A stretch of 29,900 nucleotides of DNA from Streptomyces sp. NRRL S-118 (GTDB lineage Bacteria; Actinomycetota; Actinomycetes; Streptomycetales; Streptomycetaceae), in the NCBI RefSeq assembly GCF_000716335.1, contig NZ_KL591003.1, positions 23,557-53,456 of the forward strand, in the 5' to 3' direction. Positions 7,773 to 16,215 of the stretch are shown here, piece after piece (position 1 is the stretch's first letter; every line of letters starts with the position of its first letter). Both the position numbers and the translations under genes were made by a program. Below the pieces are notes generated by a model, which did not search any database, was not told the origin of the DNA, and saw only the letters and a list, made by a program, of their open reading frames with translations.

Positions 7773-8291
7773 TCAGTCCCACTGGTTGTCGGCGAGAGAG
7801 GTGACCGGCTGGGGCTTGCCGATGACGGCCAGCGCGGTGAAGAAGCTGATCTGGCCGATGGCAACGGTGAGGGTGGCCAGCGCCTTGTTGTCGTAGTGCT
7901 GCGCCACCTCGGCGTACAGCTCGTCACTGACGCGTTCCTTGCCGTGCGGGGCGGGCTGAAGGGTGGCTTCCACCAGGGCGAGGGCGGCGCGCTCGGCCGG
8001 GGTGAAGTAGGGCGCGTCCTGCCAGGAGGAGACGGCGGTGATGCGCTCCTCGCTCTCGCCGGCCTTGCGCAGGAAGCCGGTGTTGAGGATGGTCAGGTAG
8101 GTGTTGCGGGCGATCTGCCCGGCGCGCAGGTGAATGAGGTTGATCGTGTTGCGTGGCACCGACTGGTTGCCCGTGGCGCGGAAGAGGGCGGCGCTGACGT
8201 CGTTCAGCTCGGGAACGAACTTGGCCGGGTCCTGCATGCGGGAGATCGAGGTGGCCGCGTCCTGGGAAGCAGCAGTGGTGTTGGCGCTCAT
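7773..8291 (-). CDS. Carboxymuconolactone decarboxylase (AhpD-like) family protein lacking the CxxC site
   Basis: The product is 172 residues, with ATG at 8289-8291 and a GGAGGA site. The fold signature of the CMD/AhpD family is clear: NLIHLRAGQI, then FLRKAGESEERI and SSWQDAPYFTPAERAALALVEA. In redox-active members, RAGQI is followed by N-G-C-S-x-C-x-x-H. Here the aligned stretch is ARNTYLTILN, with N63, L66 and N70 in place of the two cysteines and the histidine. The peroxidase chemistry should therefore be lost. It is divergent from an ECF41 sigma factor and carries an ECF41-type promoter. CMD genes are the best-known ECF41 partners, so it is very likely the sigma factor's target. Confidence 0.88.
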   Translation of the reverse strand: MSANTTAASQDAATSISRMQDPAKFVPELNDVSAALFRATGNQSVPRNTINLIHLRAGQIARNTYLTILNTGFLRKAGESEERITAVSSWQDAPYFTPAERAALALVEATLQPAPHGKERVSDELYAEVAQHYDNKALATLTVAIGQISFFTALAVIGKPQPVTSLADNQWD

Positions 8292-8333
8292 CGTGGTCCT
8301 CCGTGTTCATCGGTTAGCGTCCGTCAGACAACC

Positions 8334-8360
8334 GACGGATCTCGCGATGAGGATGTGACA
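8334..8360 (-). promoter_or_regulatory. ECF41-type promoter for the CMD-family gene
   Basis: On the minus strand, TGTCACA (8354-8360) is followed after exactly 16 bases by CGTC (8334-8337). This equals the published ECF41 consensus TGTCACA-N16-CGTC as I remember it. It sits about 45 bases upstream of the CMD start codon. The -35 element lies directly before the GTG start of the sigma gene (8362), so the sigma factor may also influence its own translation or transcription region. A 5-bp dyad (CCGTC 8321-8325, GACGG 8334-8338) spans the -10 side. Confidence 0.8.
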
Positions 8361-8361
8361 G

Positions 8362-9246
8362 GTGAACGGGGATGTTTTTCCGGTCGATCGCTTCGAGGCG
8401 GAGCGACCCGGGCTTCGGGCCGTGGCCTACCGGATGCTGGGGTCGCTTGCCGAGGCGGAGGACGCCGTCCAGGAGACGTGGATGAGGCTCAGCCGCACCG
8501 ACGTGAGCGAGGTGAAGAACCCGGGCGCCTGGCTCACCACGGTCGTGGGCCGGATATGCCTGGACATGCTGCGCTCACGTACTTCGCGGCGCGAGGATCC
8601 GCTGCCCGAGCAGGACGGGTCGGTCCGGCTTCCCGACCCGGTGGTCACCGGGTTCGGCCGCGTCGATCCCGAGCAGGAAGCGCTGATCGCGGACTCGGTG
8701 AGCATCGCGCTCATGGTCGTGTTGGAGACTCTCTCCCCGGCCGAGCGGCTCGCCTTCGTCCTGCATGACATGTTCGACGTGCCTTTCGACGACATCGCCC
8801 CCATCCTCGGCCGCACCACCGTCTCCACGCGGCAGCTCGCCAGCCGCGCCCGCCGCCGGGTCCAGGGCGCCGCCCCGGCGGCCGACACCGACAACGCCCG
8901 CAAACGCGTCGTCGTCGACGCTTTCCTGACCGCCTCCCGCAGTGGTGACTTCGAGGCGCTCCTCACCGTCCTCGACCCCGACGTGGTCGCGCGCTCCGAC
9001 GGCGGCACACTCGTCCCGAGCGTCCTGCGGCGCGGCGCGGCAGACGTGGCATCCCAGGCGATCACCTTCGCCCGCTTCGCGGCGGACGCGCGTCTGGTAC
9101 TCGTCAACGGCACGCCCGGTGTTGTCTCGTTCACCGAGGGCCGACCGTTGTCCGTCATGTCGTTCACCATCCGGGGCGGCCGCATCACCGCACTGAACAT
9201 CCTCACCGATCCTGAGCGTCTGACCACGCTCGGCCTGAGCGTCTGA
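8362..9246 (+). CDS. ECF41-family RNA polymerase sigma factor with SnoaL-like C-terminal domain (SigJ-like)
   Basis: The product is 294 residues, longer than ordinary ECF sigmas (~180) because of a C-terminal extension. Sigma region 2 spans about 12-77 (YRMLGSLAEAEDAVQETWMRL, then NPGAWLTTVVGRICLDMLRS). Region 4 spans about 115-168 (LETLSPAERLAFVLHDMFDVPFDDIAPILGRTTVSTRQLASRARRR). Residues 182-290 form a SnoaL/NTF2-like domain. Counterparts of the two ECF41 signature motifs are visible: DGGGK as SDGGT (212-216) and NPDKL as TDPERL (282-287). In ECF41 proteins this domain controls sigma activity in place of an anti-sigma factor. The GTG start at 8362 has GAGG at 8349-8352. Confidence 0.93.
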   Translation: MNGDVFPVDRFEAERPGLRAVAYRMLGSLAEAEDAVQETWMRLSRTDVSEVKNPGAWLTTVVGRICLDMLRSRTSRREDPLPEQDGSVRLPDPVVTGFGRVDPEQEALIADSVSIALMVVLETLSPAERLAFVLHDMFDVPFDDIAPILGRTTVSTRQLASRARRRVQGAAPAADTDNARKRVVVDAFLTASRSGDFEALLTVLDPDVVARSDGGTLVPSVLRRGAADVASQAITFARFAADARLVLVNGTPGVVSFTEGRPLSVMSFTIRGGRITALNILTDPERLTTLGLSV

Positions 9247-9647
9247 CCGCCGGCCGGACTGTGGCCCGGCGCCGCACTGCCGCGGCAGCCCGGCAGCAGC
9301 ACCCCGGCGAACGCCCGGCACGACAACGGCCGACAGCCGCACCGCGGACGCCGCCCGAGCGGCGGCCGGACGGCAACCGGTACCGCAGGGCAGGCTGCCG
9401 GGACAGCGCGGCGCGGTTTCGGGGAGCCTGGACGACGCGGCCGTGCGACGTCCGGCCGTCGGTCCCGACACCGGCGCGGAACAGTCGAGCCGGGACACGC
9501 ACTGAGCGCAAGAACGGCACCGCGGCACAGCATGCCGAGAGGGGCCTGTGCACACCGCAGTCAGGCTCGCCGTCGGGACGAGATCGCGGGCGTGGTGAAG
9601 GATCCGCCCCGCCGCGGCGCCGGCGAGGCGCCGAGTCGGCGGGCGCG
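9247..9647. other. Convergent intergenic region, no gene; palindrome after the sigma gene
   Basis: About 400 bases between the sigma gene and the LysR gene hold no supportable coding frame. A 12-base perfect palindrome, CTGCCGCGGCAG (9277-9288), lies 30 bases after the sigma stop within very GC-rich sequence and may contribute to termination. Confidence 0.4.
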
Positions 9648-10541
9648 TCAGAACCGGAACGCGCCCAGATCTCGCACCGTGTCGGCCAGGGCGCGGATGA
9701 GGTCGTTCTCGGATTCGGTCCGCCAGACCAGGGCGAAGGTCATGGTCGTCATGTCGGGGATGGGAAGCCATCGGATGTTCGACATGCCCCAGTACCTGGT
9801 GACGTGGCCGGGGAAGGCATGGATGATGTCGCCCATGCCGACGCCGCTGATCAGTTCATCGGCGGTATCCGCCGCCGCGGACGTGAGACGCTCGATCGGC
9901 CGGCCTCGTGGGGTGTGGAAGGGCAGGTAGCTGTCCTCCCAGTAGTCCGGCAGGCCGAGGGCGGTGGCGTGCGGGAAGTCGGCGAGCAGTTCCAGTGACG
10001 CGGAGTCCCGTCCCGCGAGCTGGTGGTCGGCGGCCACGGCAAGGATCCGTGAGTCGGTGCACAGGGTCGGCCCGACGGTGAAGTCCGGCTCTTCCACCGG
10101 CAGCCAGGGAACGACGACGTCCATGGCACCGCTTCGCAGCTGGCCGAACACATCGGTGAAGGTTGCCTGACGGATCTGGAGTCCCCAGTGCGGGTACCGG
10201 GCGCGGAACGCCTTCCAATAGGGGTGCAGGTCGGCCACGTTGAAGGGCAGCAGGCTGACGCGGAGTTGTGCGGTGATTCCGCGGGCGGCCAGCCGGGCGC
10301 GGTCCAGGGAGTCGTGCAGGCCCGCGTAGACCGGTTGCAGATCGTCGCGGAACTGTCGGCCGACCTCGGTCAGGCGCACCGTGCGGCTGGTGCGGGTGAA
10401 CAGCTCGGCACCGATGCGCCGCTCCTGCTTCTTGATGGCCTGGCTGATGCGCGCCTGGGAGACGTGCAGCCGCTGTGCGGTCCGGCCGAAATGCAGCTCC
10501 TCGGCCAGTACCAGGAAGATTTCGATGTCCCGCAGCTCCAC
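9648..10541 (-). CDS. LysR-family transcriptional regulator
   Basis: The product is 297 residues, with GTG start at 10539-10541. The N-terminal winged helix-turn-helix is typical of LysR (MELRDIEIFLVLAEELHFGRTAQRLHVSQARISQAIKKQE, continuing with the E-x-x-IGAELFTRTSRTVRLTEVG wing). The remaining ~210 residues form the periplasmic-binding-protein-like effector domain, with usual features such as LRSGAMDVVVPWLP and ISGVGMGDIIHAFPGH. Ligand unknown. It is divergent from the hemerythrin gene with a clear inverted repeat between, so it most likely regulates itself and that gene. Confidence 0.95.
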   Translation of the reverse strand: MELRDIEIFLVLAEELHFGRTAQRLHVSQARISQAIKKQERRIGAELFTRTSRTVRLTEVGRQFRDDLQPVYAGLHDSLDRARLAARGITAQLRVSLLPFNVADLHPYWKAFRARYPHWGLQIRQATFTDVFGQLRSGAMDVVVPWLPVEEPDFTVGPTLCTDSRILAVAADHQLAGRDSASLELLADFPHATALGLPDYWEDSYLPFHTPRGRPIERLTSAAADTADELISGVGMGDIIHAFPGHVTRYWGMSNIRWLPIPDMTTMTFALVWRTESENDLIRALADTVRDLGAFRF

Positions 10542-10561
10542 CGGCTCCCCAGTCCCCCGTT

Positions 10562-10579
10562 GATAACCCTGCGGTTATC
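10562..10579. promoter_or_regulatory. Inverted repeat, likely LysR operator
   Basis: GATAACC (10562-10568) and GGTTATC (10573-10579) form a perfect 7-bp dyad with a 4-base spacer. It lies 21 bases upstream of the LysR start and 57 bases before the hemerythrin ATG. The AT-containing symmetric half-sites and the divergent position suit a LysR recognition site. It is not a strict T-N11-A box. Confidence 0.6.
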
Positions 10580-10635
10580 GAACAGCGCAGAATTCTACAT
10601 TGATCATCTTCATGACTGGCACGAGGGTTGTGGGC

Positions 10636-11355
10636 ATGCAATCCGACCGGCGTGACGCGATCGATCTCACCGTGATGTGGGCGATGCACGATGCCCTGCG
10701 CCGGGAACTGGCCCACCTCGACCGGATCACGACCGCCGCGGACCGTGACACACAGCGTGTGCTGGCCACCGCTGCCGGATGGAGGATGTTCAAACAGGCC
10801 CTGCACGCCCACCATTCCGCCGAGGACGACGCGCTGTGGCCAGCGCTGCGCCGAAGCCTGGCCGGCCACCCGCCGGAGCTGGCCCTCTTGGAGGCTCTGG
10901 AGGCCGAACATGCCGCCATCCGATCGGTGATCGAGGCCATCGACGCTGCGCTGGCCGACCCACAGGTGGCCCCAGCGCAGTTGGGTGACTTGACCGACGC
11001 CCTGACCACCGGGCTGGCCGGACACCTGTCGCACGAGGAGGGCGGAGCCCTGCCGTTGATCCAGCGGGCGTTGACGGCCGAGCAGTGGGGCCGCTTCGGC
11101 CACGTCCATGCGCAGCACATCGCCCGGGACGCACCGGTTCTGCTGCCGTGGCTGCTGGACGGGGCCGACGAAGAAACGGTGGCGAAACTGCTCGGTCCAT
11201 TGTCCGCCGCCACGCGCGCCGCCTGCACCGACGAGTGGCTACCGGCCTACATCGCGCTGGACCGCTGGAGTCCCGGCACCGCGGGCCGGCCCAGCGCAGG
11301 TCCGGCAGGCGCACTCACTCACCTTCGTGTCCGCGGGCGCGATGCCCGCCGATGA
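10636..11355 (+). CDS. Hemerythrin-domain (HHE) protein
   Basis: The product is 239 residues from ATG 10636, chosen because GAGG (10623-10626) stands at good distance. An in-frame ATG at 10612 has no such site. The helical bundle carries the expected metal-ligand pattern: H18 in WAMHDALRREL, H57-H60 and E63 in ALHAHHSAEDDALWPAL, H92 in LEAEHAAI, and H130/H133 with E134 in GHLSHEEGGALPL. This indicates a non-haem di-iron centre. Members bind oxygen, NO or peroxide, or act in stress responses; which applies here is unknown. The C-terminal 70 residues are an extension, including a second His cluster (GHVHAQH). It probably heads a run with the GNAT and DHFR-like genes. Confidence 0.9.
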   Translation: MQSDRRDAIDLTVMWAMHDALRRELAHLDRITTAADRDTQRVLATAAGWRMFKQALHAHHSAEDDALWPALRRSLAGHPPELALLEALEAEHAAIRSVIEAIDAALADPQVAPAQLGDLTDALTTGLAGHLSHEEGGALPLIQRALTAEQWGRFGHVHAQHIARDAPVLLPWLLDGADEETVAKLLGPLSAATRAACTDEWLPAYIALDRWSPGTAGRPSAGPAGALTHLRVRGRDARR

Positions 11356-11422
11356 GGGGAAGGCGAGGGATTGCATGCGCACCAGCCGGAAGTACGTTCA
11401 CCGCAATCACAGGAGTGTTCCC

Positions 11423-12430
11423 TTGTCCGACCATGCCCACTTCGACCTCGTTCCGCTCGATCACGTCTCCGTCACCGAGGCCGCCGCGTGGCATCAGGTC
11501 GTCGTCGCCTCGATGATCCACGACCTGCCGGGCGTACCACCTCCGAGCCCCGGGCAGATCCACGCCCGGCTCACCAAGCCCACCCTGGACAGCCGCCAAC
11601 TGAACTGGCTGGCCACCGGGGAGGACGGCGTCAGGGTCGGTGTCGCGGGCCTGCGGCTCTTCACCTCCCCGGGACGCGATCACCTGGCCGAACTGGAGCT
11701 TCACGTCGACCCCGCGCACCGGCGACGGGGGGCCGGGACGCGCCTGCTCGCGGCGGCCGTTGCGGCCTGCCGTACGGAGGACCGGCGCAGCCTGATCGTC
11801 GAAGCCCCGGCCGGCAGTCCCGGCGAGGCGTTCTGCGAGCGGTGGAGCTTCCGACGGGTCCTGACCCTGGAGCACCTGATCCTGCACATGGACAAGCTGG
11901 ACGAGGCAGCGCTGCGCCGGGTGGGCGATGCCGAGCACCCCGGCTACCGGCTGACCGGCTGGACCGGCACGGTGCCCGACGACCTCGCCGACGCCTTCGC
12001 CGCAGCCAAGAACGCGATGAACGACATGCCCGTCGGGGACCTGGATTACGGGAGCGTGGTGTGGGATGCGGACCGTGTCCGCGCCATGGCCCGGGTGATC
12101 GCCGACCGCGGGGACTCCCTGCTGACCCTCGCCGCCGTCCACGACGACGGTGCGATGGCGGGCTACACCGAGATCCTGGTCCCCGAGGGCGCGTCGTCCC
12201 GGGTGCAGCAGTACGACACCGCGGTCGTGCCCGCGCACCGCGGCCACGGTCTGGGGCTGTGGCTCAAGGCCGCCATGGTGGGCAGGCTGCGTGCCGAGCA
12301 CCCCGGTGTCGTCGAGATCGAGACCGACAACGCCGAGGACAATGTCCACATGCTCGCGGTCAACCGTGAGTTGGGCTTCCGCTCCTACCGGCGCACCCGC
12401 GAATATCAACTCGACGTGCCCTCAGTCTGA
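11423..12430 (+). CDS. Tandem-domain GNAT N-acetyltransferase
   Basis: The product is 335 residues if translation starts at TTG 11423, which has a perfect AGGAG (11411-11415) at seven bases. An in-frame ATG at 11375 would add 16 unlikely residues. Two GNAT folds follow each other. The first has acetyl-CoA-binding motif A at HVDPAHRRRGAGTRLLAAAV, and the second at VVPAHRGHGLGLWLKAAM, with NRELGFRSYR near the end. Such duplicated GNATs resemble mycothiol synthase in layout, but the substrate is unknown. The gene lies 67 bases after the hemerythrin gene and 34 before the DHFR-like gene, so co-transcription is likely. Confidence 0.9.
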   Translation: MSDHAHFDLVPLDHVSVTEAAAWHQVVVASMIHDLPGVPPPSPGQIHARLTKPTLDSRQLNWLATGEDGVRVGVAGLRLFTSPGRDHLAELELHVDPAHRRRGAGTRLLAAAVAACRTEDRRSLIVEAPAGSPGEAFCERWSFRRVLTLEHLILHMDKLDEAALRRVGDAEHPGYRLTGWTGTVPDDLADAFAAAKNAMNDMPVGDLDYGSVVWDADRVRAMARVIADRGDSLLTLAAVHDDGAMAGYTEILVPEGASSRVQQYDTAVVPAHRGHGLGLWLKAAMVGRLRAEHPGVVEIETDNAEDNVHMLAVNRELGFRSYRRTREYQLDVPSV

Positions 12431-12464
12431 TCTCCACCCGTCCCCCTCTCAGAACGGACAGTCC

Positions 12465-13061
12465 ATGCGCAAGCTGACCTATTACGTCGCCACCACTCTC
12501 GATGGCTTCATCGCGGGCCCGGACGGTGATGACCCCACCGGTCCGAACGGCTTCTGGCCCATACCGGAGGACTACCTGCAGCACCTCGTGTCCGAGTACC
12601 CGGAGACGCTGCCCGTGCAAGCCCGGCAGGCACTGTCCGTCACGGCGGAGGGCACGCACTTCGACACTGTGCTCGAGGGACGGCGCAGCTATGAGATCGG
12701 TCTTGCGGCCGGTCTCACCGACGCCTACCCCCATCTGCGTCACCTGGTGTTTTCCCGGACCCTGACCGAGAGCCCGGACCCGGCCGTCGAAGTGGTCTCC
12801 GACGACCCGGTGGCGACCGTGCGGGAGCTCAAGCAGCAGGACGGCAAGGGCATCTGGCTGCTCGGCGGTGCCGAGCTCGCGGGCTCCCTCTACTCCGAGA
12901 TCGACACGCTGATCCTCAAGGTTGGCCCGCTGACCATCGGAAACGGGATCCCGCTGTTCTCCGACAAGGCCGTCTTCGAACCGCGCACCTGGACACTCGC
13001 AGACCACAGCGTTCTCCGGAGCGGCGCGATGATCCTCACCTACACGCGCGTCAGCAGCTGA
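12465..13061 (+). CDS. RibD C-terminal / dihydrofolate-reductase-like protein
   Basis: The product is 198 residues, starting at ATG 12465. It begins RKLTYYVATTLDGFIAGPDG, the characteristic first strand and loop of the DHFR-like RibD_C family. HFDTVLEGRRSYEIG occupies the position of the nucleotide-contact region, and WLLGGAELAGSLYSE carries the conserved GG turn. The end (LRSGAMILTYTR) is also typical. The family comprises NAD(P)H-dependent reductases, many standing apart from folate or riboflavin pathways. The substrate is not known here. Probably last in the hemerythrin-GNAT transcript. Confidence 0.9.
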   Translation: MRKLTYYVATTLDGFIAGPDGDDPTGPNGFWPIPEDYLQHLVSEYPETLPVQARQALSVTAEGTHFDTVLEGRRSYEIGLAAGLTDAYPHLRHLVFSRTLTESPDPAVEVVSDDPVATVRELKQQDGKGIWLLGGAELAGSLYSEIDTLILKVGPLTIGNGIPLFSDKAVFEPRTWTLADHSVLRSGAMILTYTRVSS

Positions 13062-13367
13062 GCACTTCCGGCCTGACGCTTGTGGAGGCCGGGCGCGGGC
13101 GGCGCCCGGAGGGCCACGCAGGCCCGCCATGGCTGCATGCCACGGCCGTGGACGCTGCAACGGGGGTGTGCAGGCCGGGGGGCGCCCCCAGTCGGCCGAG
13201 TGCGGTTCGGCCTCCGGCGCAGTGGCGTCCATGAGCCGCCCTTCACCCGGGAACGCCGCGATGCCGCCCCCGCGCAACGGGGCGCGCACCGGAGTGAGTG
13301 AATGGCCGGGCCGTACCTGAGGATGGTCGGTCCGGCCAAGAGTGCAGGACGATAGGAGATCTGGGAA
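13062..13367. other. Intergenic stretch, no gene seen
   Basis: About 300 bases without a credible coding frame. It must contain the promoter of the glycosyltransferase gene, whose AGGAG site is at 13354-13358. No clear dyad was found. Confidence 0.4.
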
Positions 13368-14585
13368 GTGCGTGTGCTGTTGTCGACGTATGGGTCGCGT
13401 GGAGACGTCGAACCGCTGGTGGGGCTCGCGGTGCGGTTGCGGGAACTCGGCGCGGAGGTACGGGTGTGTGCGCCCCCGGACGAGGACTTCGCGGAGCGGC
13501 TGGCCGGGGTCGGCGTGTCCATGGTGGGCGTCGGGCAGTCAGCACGCGCGCTGACGACTGCGGCGCCACCACCGTCGAAGGCGAATCTGCCGGAACGTGC
13601 CGCAGAGTTGATTGCCAGTCAGTTGCAGGTGATTCCTGAAGCGGCAGAAGGCTGCGACGTGCTGGTGGCGACGGGCGCGATGCCGGCCATCGCCGGCGCG
13701 CGGTCGGTGGCAGACAAGCTGGGCATCCGCTGTGTGTCCGTGATCTTCCAGCAGCTGACCCTGCCCTCGCCGCAGCGTCCGCCGCTGGCGTACCCCGGGC
13801 GCCCGTTCCCGCCGGAGGTGACCGACAACCGGACCTTGTGGGAACTGGACGCCCGGAGCATCGATGCGCTGTTCGGAGAGGCGCTCAACACCAGCCGGGC
13901 GTCGATCGGCCTGCCACCGGTGGACAACGTCCGCGACTACGCCTTCGGGGACCGGCCGTGGCTGGCGACGGACCCGGTGCTGGATCCGTGGCTGGAGACG
14001 CCGGACCTCGACGTCGTGCAGACCGGCGCATGGATGATGCCCGACGAGCGGCCGCTCCCGGAGGAGCTGGTGGCATTCCTGGATGCCGGCGCGCCGCCCG
14101 TGTACGTCGGCTTCGGCAGCATGGCCGTACGTGCAGGACAGGATGCGGCCCGGGTGGCCGTCGAGGCGGTTCGCGCGAACGGCCGCCGGGTACTCGTCGG
14201 GCGTGGCTGGGCGGATCTGGGCCTTGTCGACGACCGGGACGACTGCTTCGCCGTCGGCGAGGTCAACCACCAGCAGTTGTTCGGGCGGGTGGCCGCCGTC
14301 GTGCACCACGGTGGCGCGGGTACGACGACGACGGCCGCTCGGACCGGCGCTCCCCAGGTGGTGGTACCCCAGTTGGCGGACCAGCCGTACTGGGCGGGCC
14401 GGGTGGCCGAGTTGGGCATCGGTGCAGCCCACGACGGTCCGGTGCCGACCGTCGAGTCCCTTTCGGGCGCGCTCAAGACGGCTCTGCGCCCCGAAACCGG
14501 CGCCCGGGCGAAGGCTGTGGCCCGCACGGTGCATACCGACGGGGCGATGGTGGCCGCGAAACTGCTGCTCGCCGCCGCCGACTGA
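13368..14585 (+). CDS. GT1-family glycosyltransferase (GtfA/B-like, UGT-type GT-B fold)
   Basis: The product is 405 residues from GTG 13368, with AGGAG nine bases upstream. The N-terminal acceptor domain starts RVLLSTYGSRGDVEPLVGLA, as in glycopeptide and macrolide glycosyltransferases. The C-terminal donor domain begins near PPVYVGFGSM (243-252) and carries the nucleotide-sugar motif VVHHGGAGTTTTAARTGAPQ (311-330), with H313/H314 and DQPYW at 338-342. The closest overall pattern I recognise is that of glycopeptide glucosyl/vancosaminyl transferases. No biosynthetic genes or sugar-pathway genes adjoin it, so it probably modifies an imported or unlinked aglycone, possibly as detoxification; this is inference. 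Confidence 0.92.
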   Translation: MRVLLSTYGSRGDVEPLVGLAVRLRELGAEVRVCAPPDEDFAERLAGVGVSMVGVGQSARALTTAAPPPSKANLPERAAELIASQLQVIPEAAEGCDVLVATGAMPAIAGARSVADKLGIRCVSVIFQQLTLPSPQRPPLAYPGRPFPPEVTDNRTLWELDARSIDALFGEALNTSRASIGLPPVDNVRDYAFGDRPWLATDPVLDPWLETPDLDVVQTGAWMMPDERPLPEELVAFLDAGAPPVYVGFGSMAVRAGQDAARVAVEAVRANGRRVLVGRGWADLGLVDDRDDCFAVGEVNHQQLFGRVAAVVHHGGAGTTTTAARTGAPQVVVPQLADQPYWAGRVAELGIGAAHDGPVPTVESLSGALKTALRPETGARAKAVARTVHTDGAMVAAKLLLAAAD

Positions 14586-15435
14586 GAAAGGTCGGGACGG
14601 GTCCGCGAGCATCACGTGGGCTCGTCCCTGCCGGGGGCACTGCCCGACGCGCCGGATGAACCGCCGACTCGGAACGCCTGAAGAGGCTGGACTCTTCGCG
14701 GACTTCCGCGCAAGGCGCCCGGCCTCGTAGCCCCGGCGAGGCAGAGAACCTGCCCCGCAAGCGATCCATGAGGAGCTCCTGGGGAGCCGAGTACCGGGCG
14801 GCGTGCTGCCGGGGCCTGCCGTGCCAGCGTACAAATCCGGCGCGCTGTGGCTGCAGGGCGGCAAGACGGCTGAAGCCAGCCACGGTACCGGCTGTAGCCT
14901 GACAGGCGGCCCCGCCTGCGTATCCGTCAGCGATCCACGGCCCGGACCGTACGTTGCTGCTCGCCGAGAGGTTGCTGCTCGACGGCACCTGGAACTCCGA
15001 TGGCATCCGCGTCGACTGCATCCACGTGTTGACCGGCCGACAGGGCCTTGCTGAGGTTGGTCCGCAGCACGTGGACCAGGAGTCGACGGCGGTGCAGTTC
15101 CTGTGCGTCGAGCCTGGACATTCCGGTCCGCATGGACAGAGCCACGGCCGGCACCACCGAACATGCCGAAGTAAATACGAGAACCGACCAGTATGATGCA
15201 CTCATGGATTGACCGTTCTTTCGGGACTGTCATCAAGGAAACGGCGCGCGGCTGCTCGTACGATGAATTGACCGACGACGTCGAACGTCCGCACGGGTGA
15301 TGGACTGTGCGTTGTGAATCTTGTTTCTGCGAAGGTGATCATGGGAAACAGGGCCGGCCCGGCGGCAGACTGGAGGACGCACCCATCTCTTCGTTCCGCC
15401 GCTCGTGGGTGCGCCGGAGGGCGCGTCGGTCAGCG
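14586..15435. other. 850-base stretch with at most one small gene
   Basis: Just after the glycosyltransferase an imperfect stem (GGGACG near 14595, CGTCCC near 14625) may act as terminator. Apart from the weak small frame at 14927-15205, I see no supportable gene. Long frames on the minus strand (up to 565 codons) are antisense shadows of the glycosyltransferase. Confidence 0.35.
14927..15205 (-). CDS. Possible small membrane-anchored protein (weak)
   Basis: A 92-residue frame has good third-position G/C bias after the first few codons. The first ~25 residues are moderately hydrophobic (YWSVLVFTSACSVVPAVAL) and could act as an anchor or signal. The rest is hydrophilic, with an amphipathic helix (AQELHRRRLLVHVLRTNLSKAL). 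No family is recognised. The site before ATG 15203-15205 is weak (GAACGG). Stands alone. Confidence 0.35.
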   Translation of the reverse strand: MSASYWSVLVFTSACSVVPAVALSMRTGMSRLDAQELHRRRLLVHVLRTNLSKALSAGQHVDAVDADAIGVPGAVEQQPLGEQQRTVRAVDR

Positions 15436-16215
15436 CTACGGAGAGGGTCGGTTGCGCGGCTGCTCGTGAACTCGGTGCCGCGGCCTGGTCTTGCGTAGTG
15501 GCCGGGTGAGAGTGATGAAGCGAACCATTTGCTGGAAGCAGGCCAGTGCCGCCACGGTGGGCAACGCCGCCGCCGCCATGTCCGTGTAGGTCCGCGGAGC
15601 TTCTGCCACGCACAGCAGCATTCCCGCGAGAGAGAAGAGCAGGACAACCGCCCAGGAGTGCAGGGCGCGGCGTCGGTGCAGGGCGGCCCGCAGGATCGAC
15701 AGGGATGCCACTGCCCAGGGGCCGTAGACGAGCAGCGGCCACCAGCTGACCGAGCTCGCGGGCGAGTGGGTCCGGGCGACGTGTCGTAGCGGGTCGTAGG
15801 CGATGATGCCGCTGAACACGCTCACCGCGGTCACCAGGCCCACCGAGAGCGCGGCAAAGACGAAGCTGCTGATGCGTGCCCAGGTGAGTACCGACGGGCG
15901 ATCCCTGCGACGGCCGTGACTCGTCGGGTGCGCCGGAGGGATGGCTGCCGCCATGCCGGCCAGTCTCGTCATGCCTTCGCGCTCGAGGGGACAGTCCGTG
16001 CCGTCCAACGGAAGTTCGACGGAAGGGCGGCCCCGCTCCTCCTCCGTGGCCCCTTGCAGGAGGAAGGCGAGTTCTTCAGCCGGATCCCATGCCGGCACTT
16101 GTTCATCGACTGAAGGATTCGGGTCGAGCGGGTCATGGAGAGGAACCCAGGGCTGGTCGACATCGGGGACGGGCATGTGGGGGTTGAATGAGTCCCCGGC
16201 GTAGTACTCACGCAT
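15436..16215 (-). CDS. DUF2637-family membrane protein
   Basis: The product is 259 residues. The first ~110 residues are hydrophilic, acidic and Pro-rich (PVPDVDQPWVPLHDPLDPNP). Four hydrophobic helices follow (about 113-138, 156-173, 187-202 and 212-228), with ISSFVFAALSVGLVTAVSVFSG and GPWAVASLSILRAALHRRR in the arrangement of DUF2637. DUF2637 proteins occur on Streptomyces chromosomes and on conjugative elements, where some resemble spread proteins. Function is not established. The start overlaps the stop of the upstream small gene by eight bases, so the two are coupled. Lower GC in its upstream region suggests an accessory origin. Confidence 0.8.
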   Translation of the reverse strand: MREYYAGDSFNPHMPVPDVDQPWVPLHDPLDPNPSVDEQVPAWDPAEELAFLLQGATEEERGRPSVELPLDGTDCPLEREGMTRLAGMAAAIPPAHPTSHGRRRDRPSVLTWARISSFVFAALSVGLVTAVSVFSGIIAYDPLRHVARTHSPASSVSWWPLLVYGPWAVASLSILRAALHRRRALHSWAVVLLFSLAGMLLCVAEAPRTYTDMAAAALPTVAALACFQQMVRFITLTRPLRKTRPRHRVHEQPRNRPSP

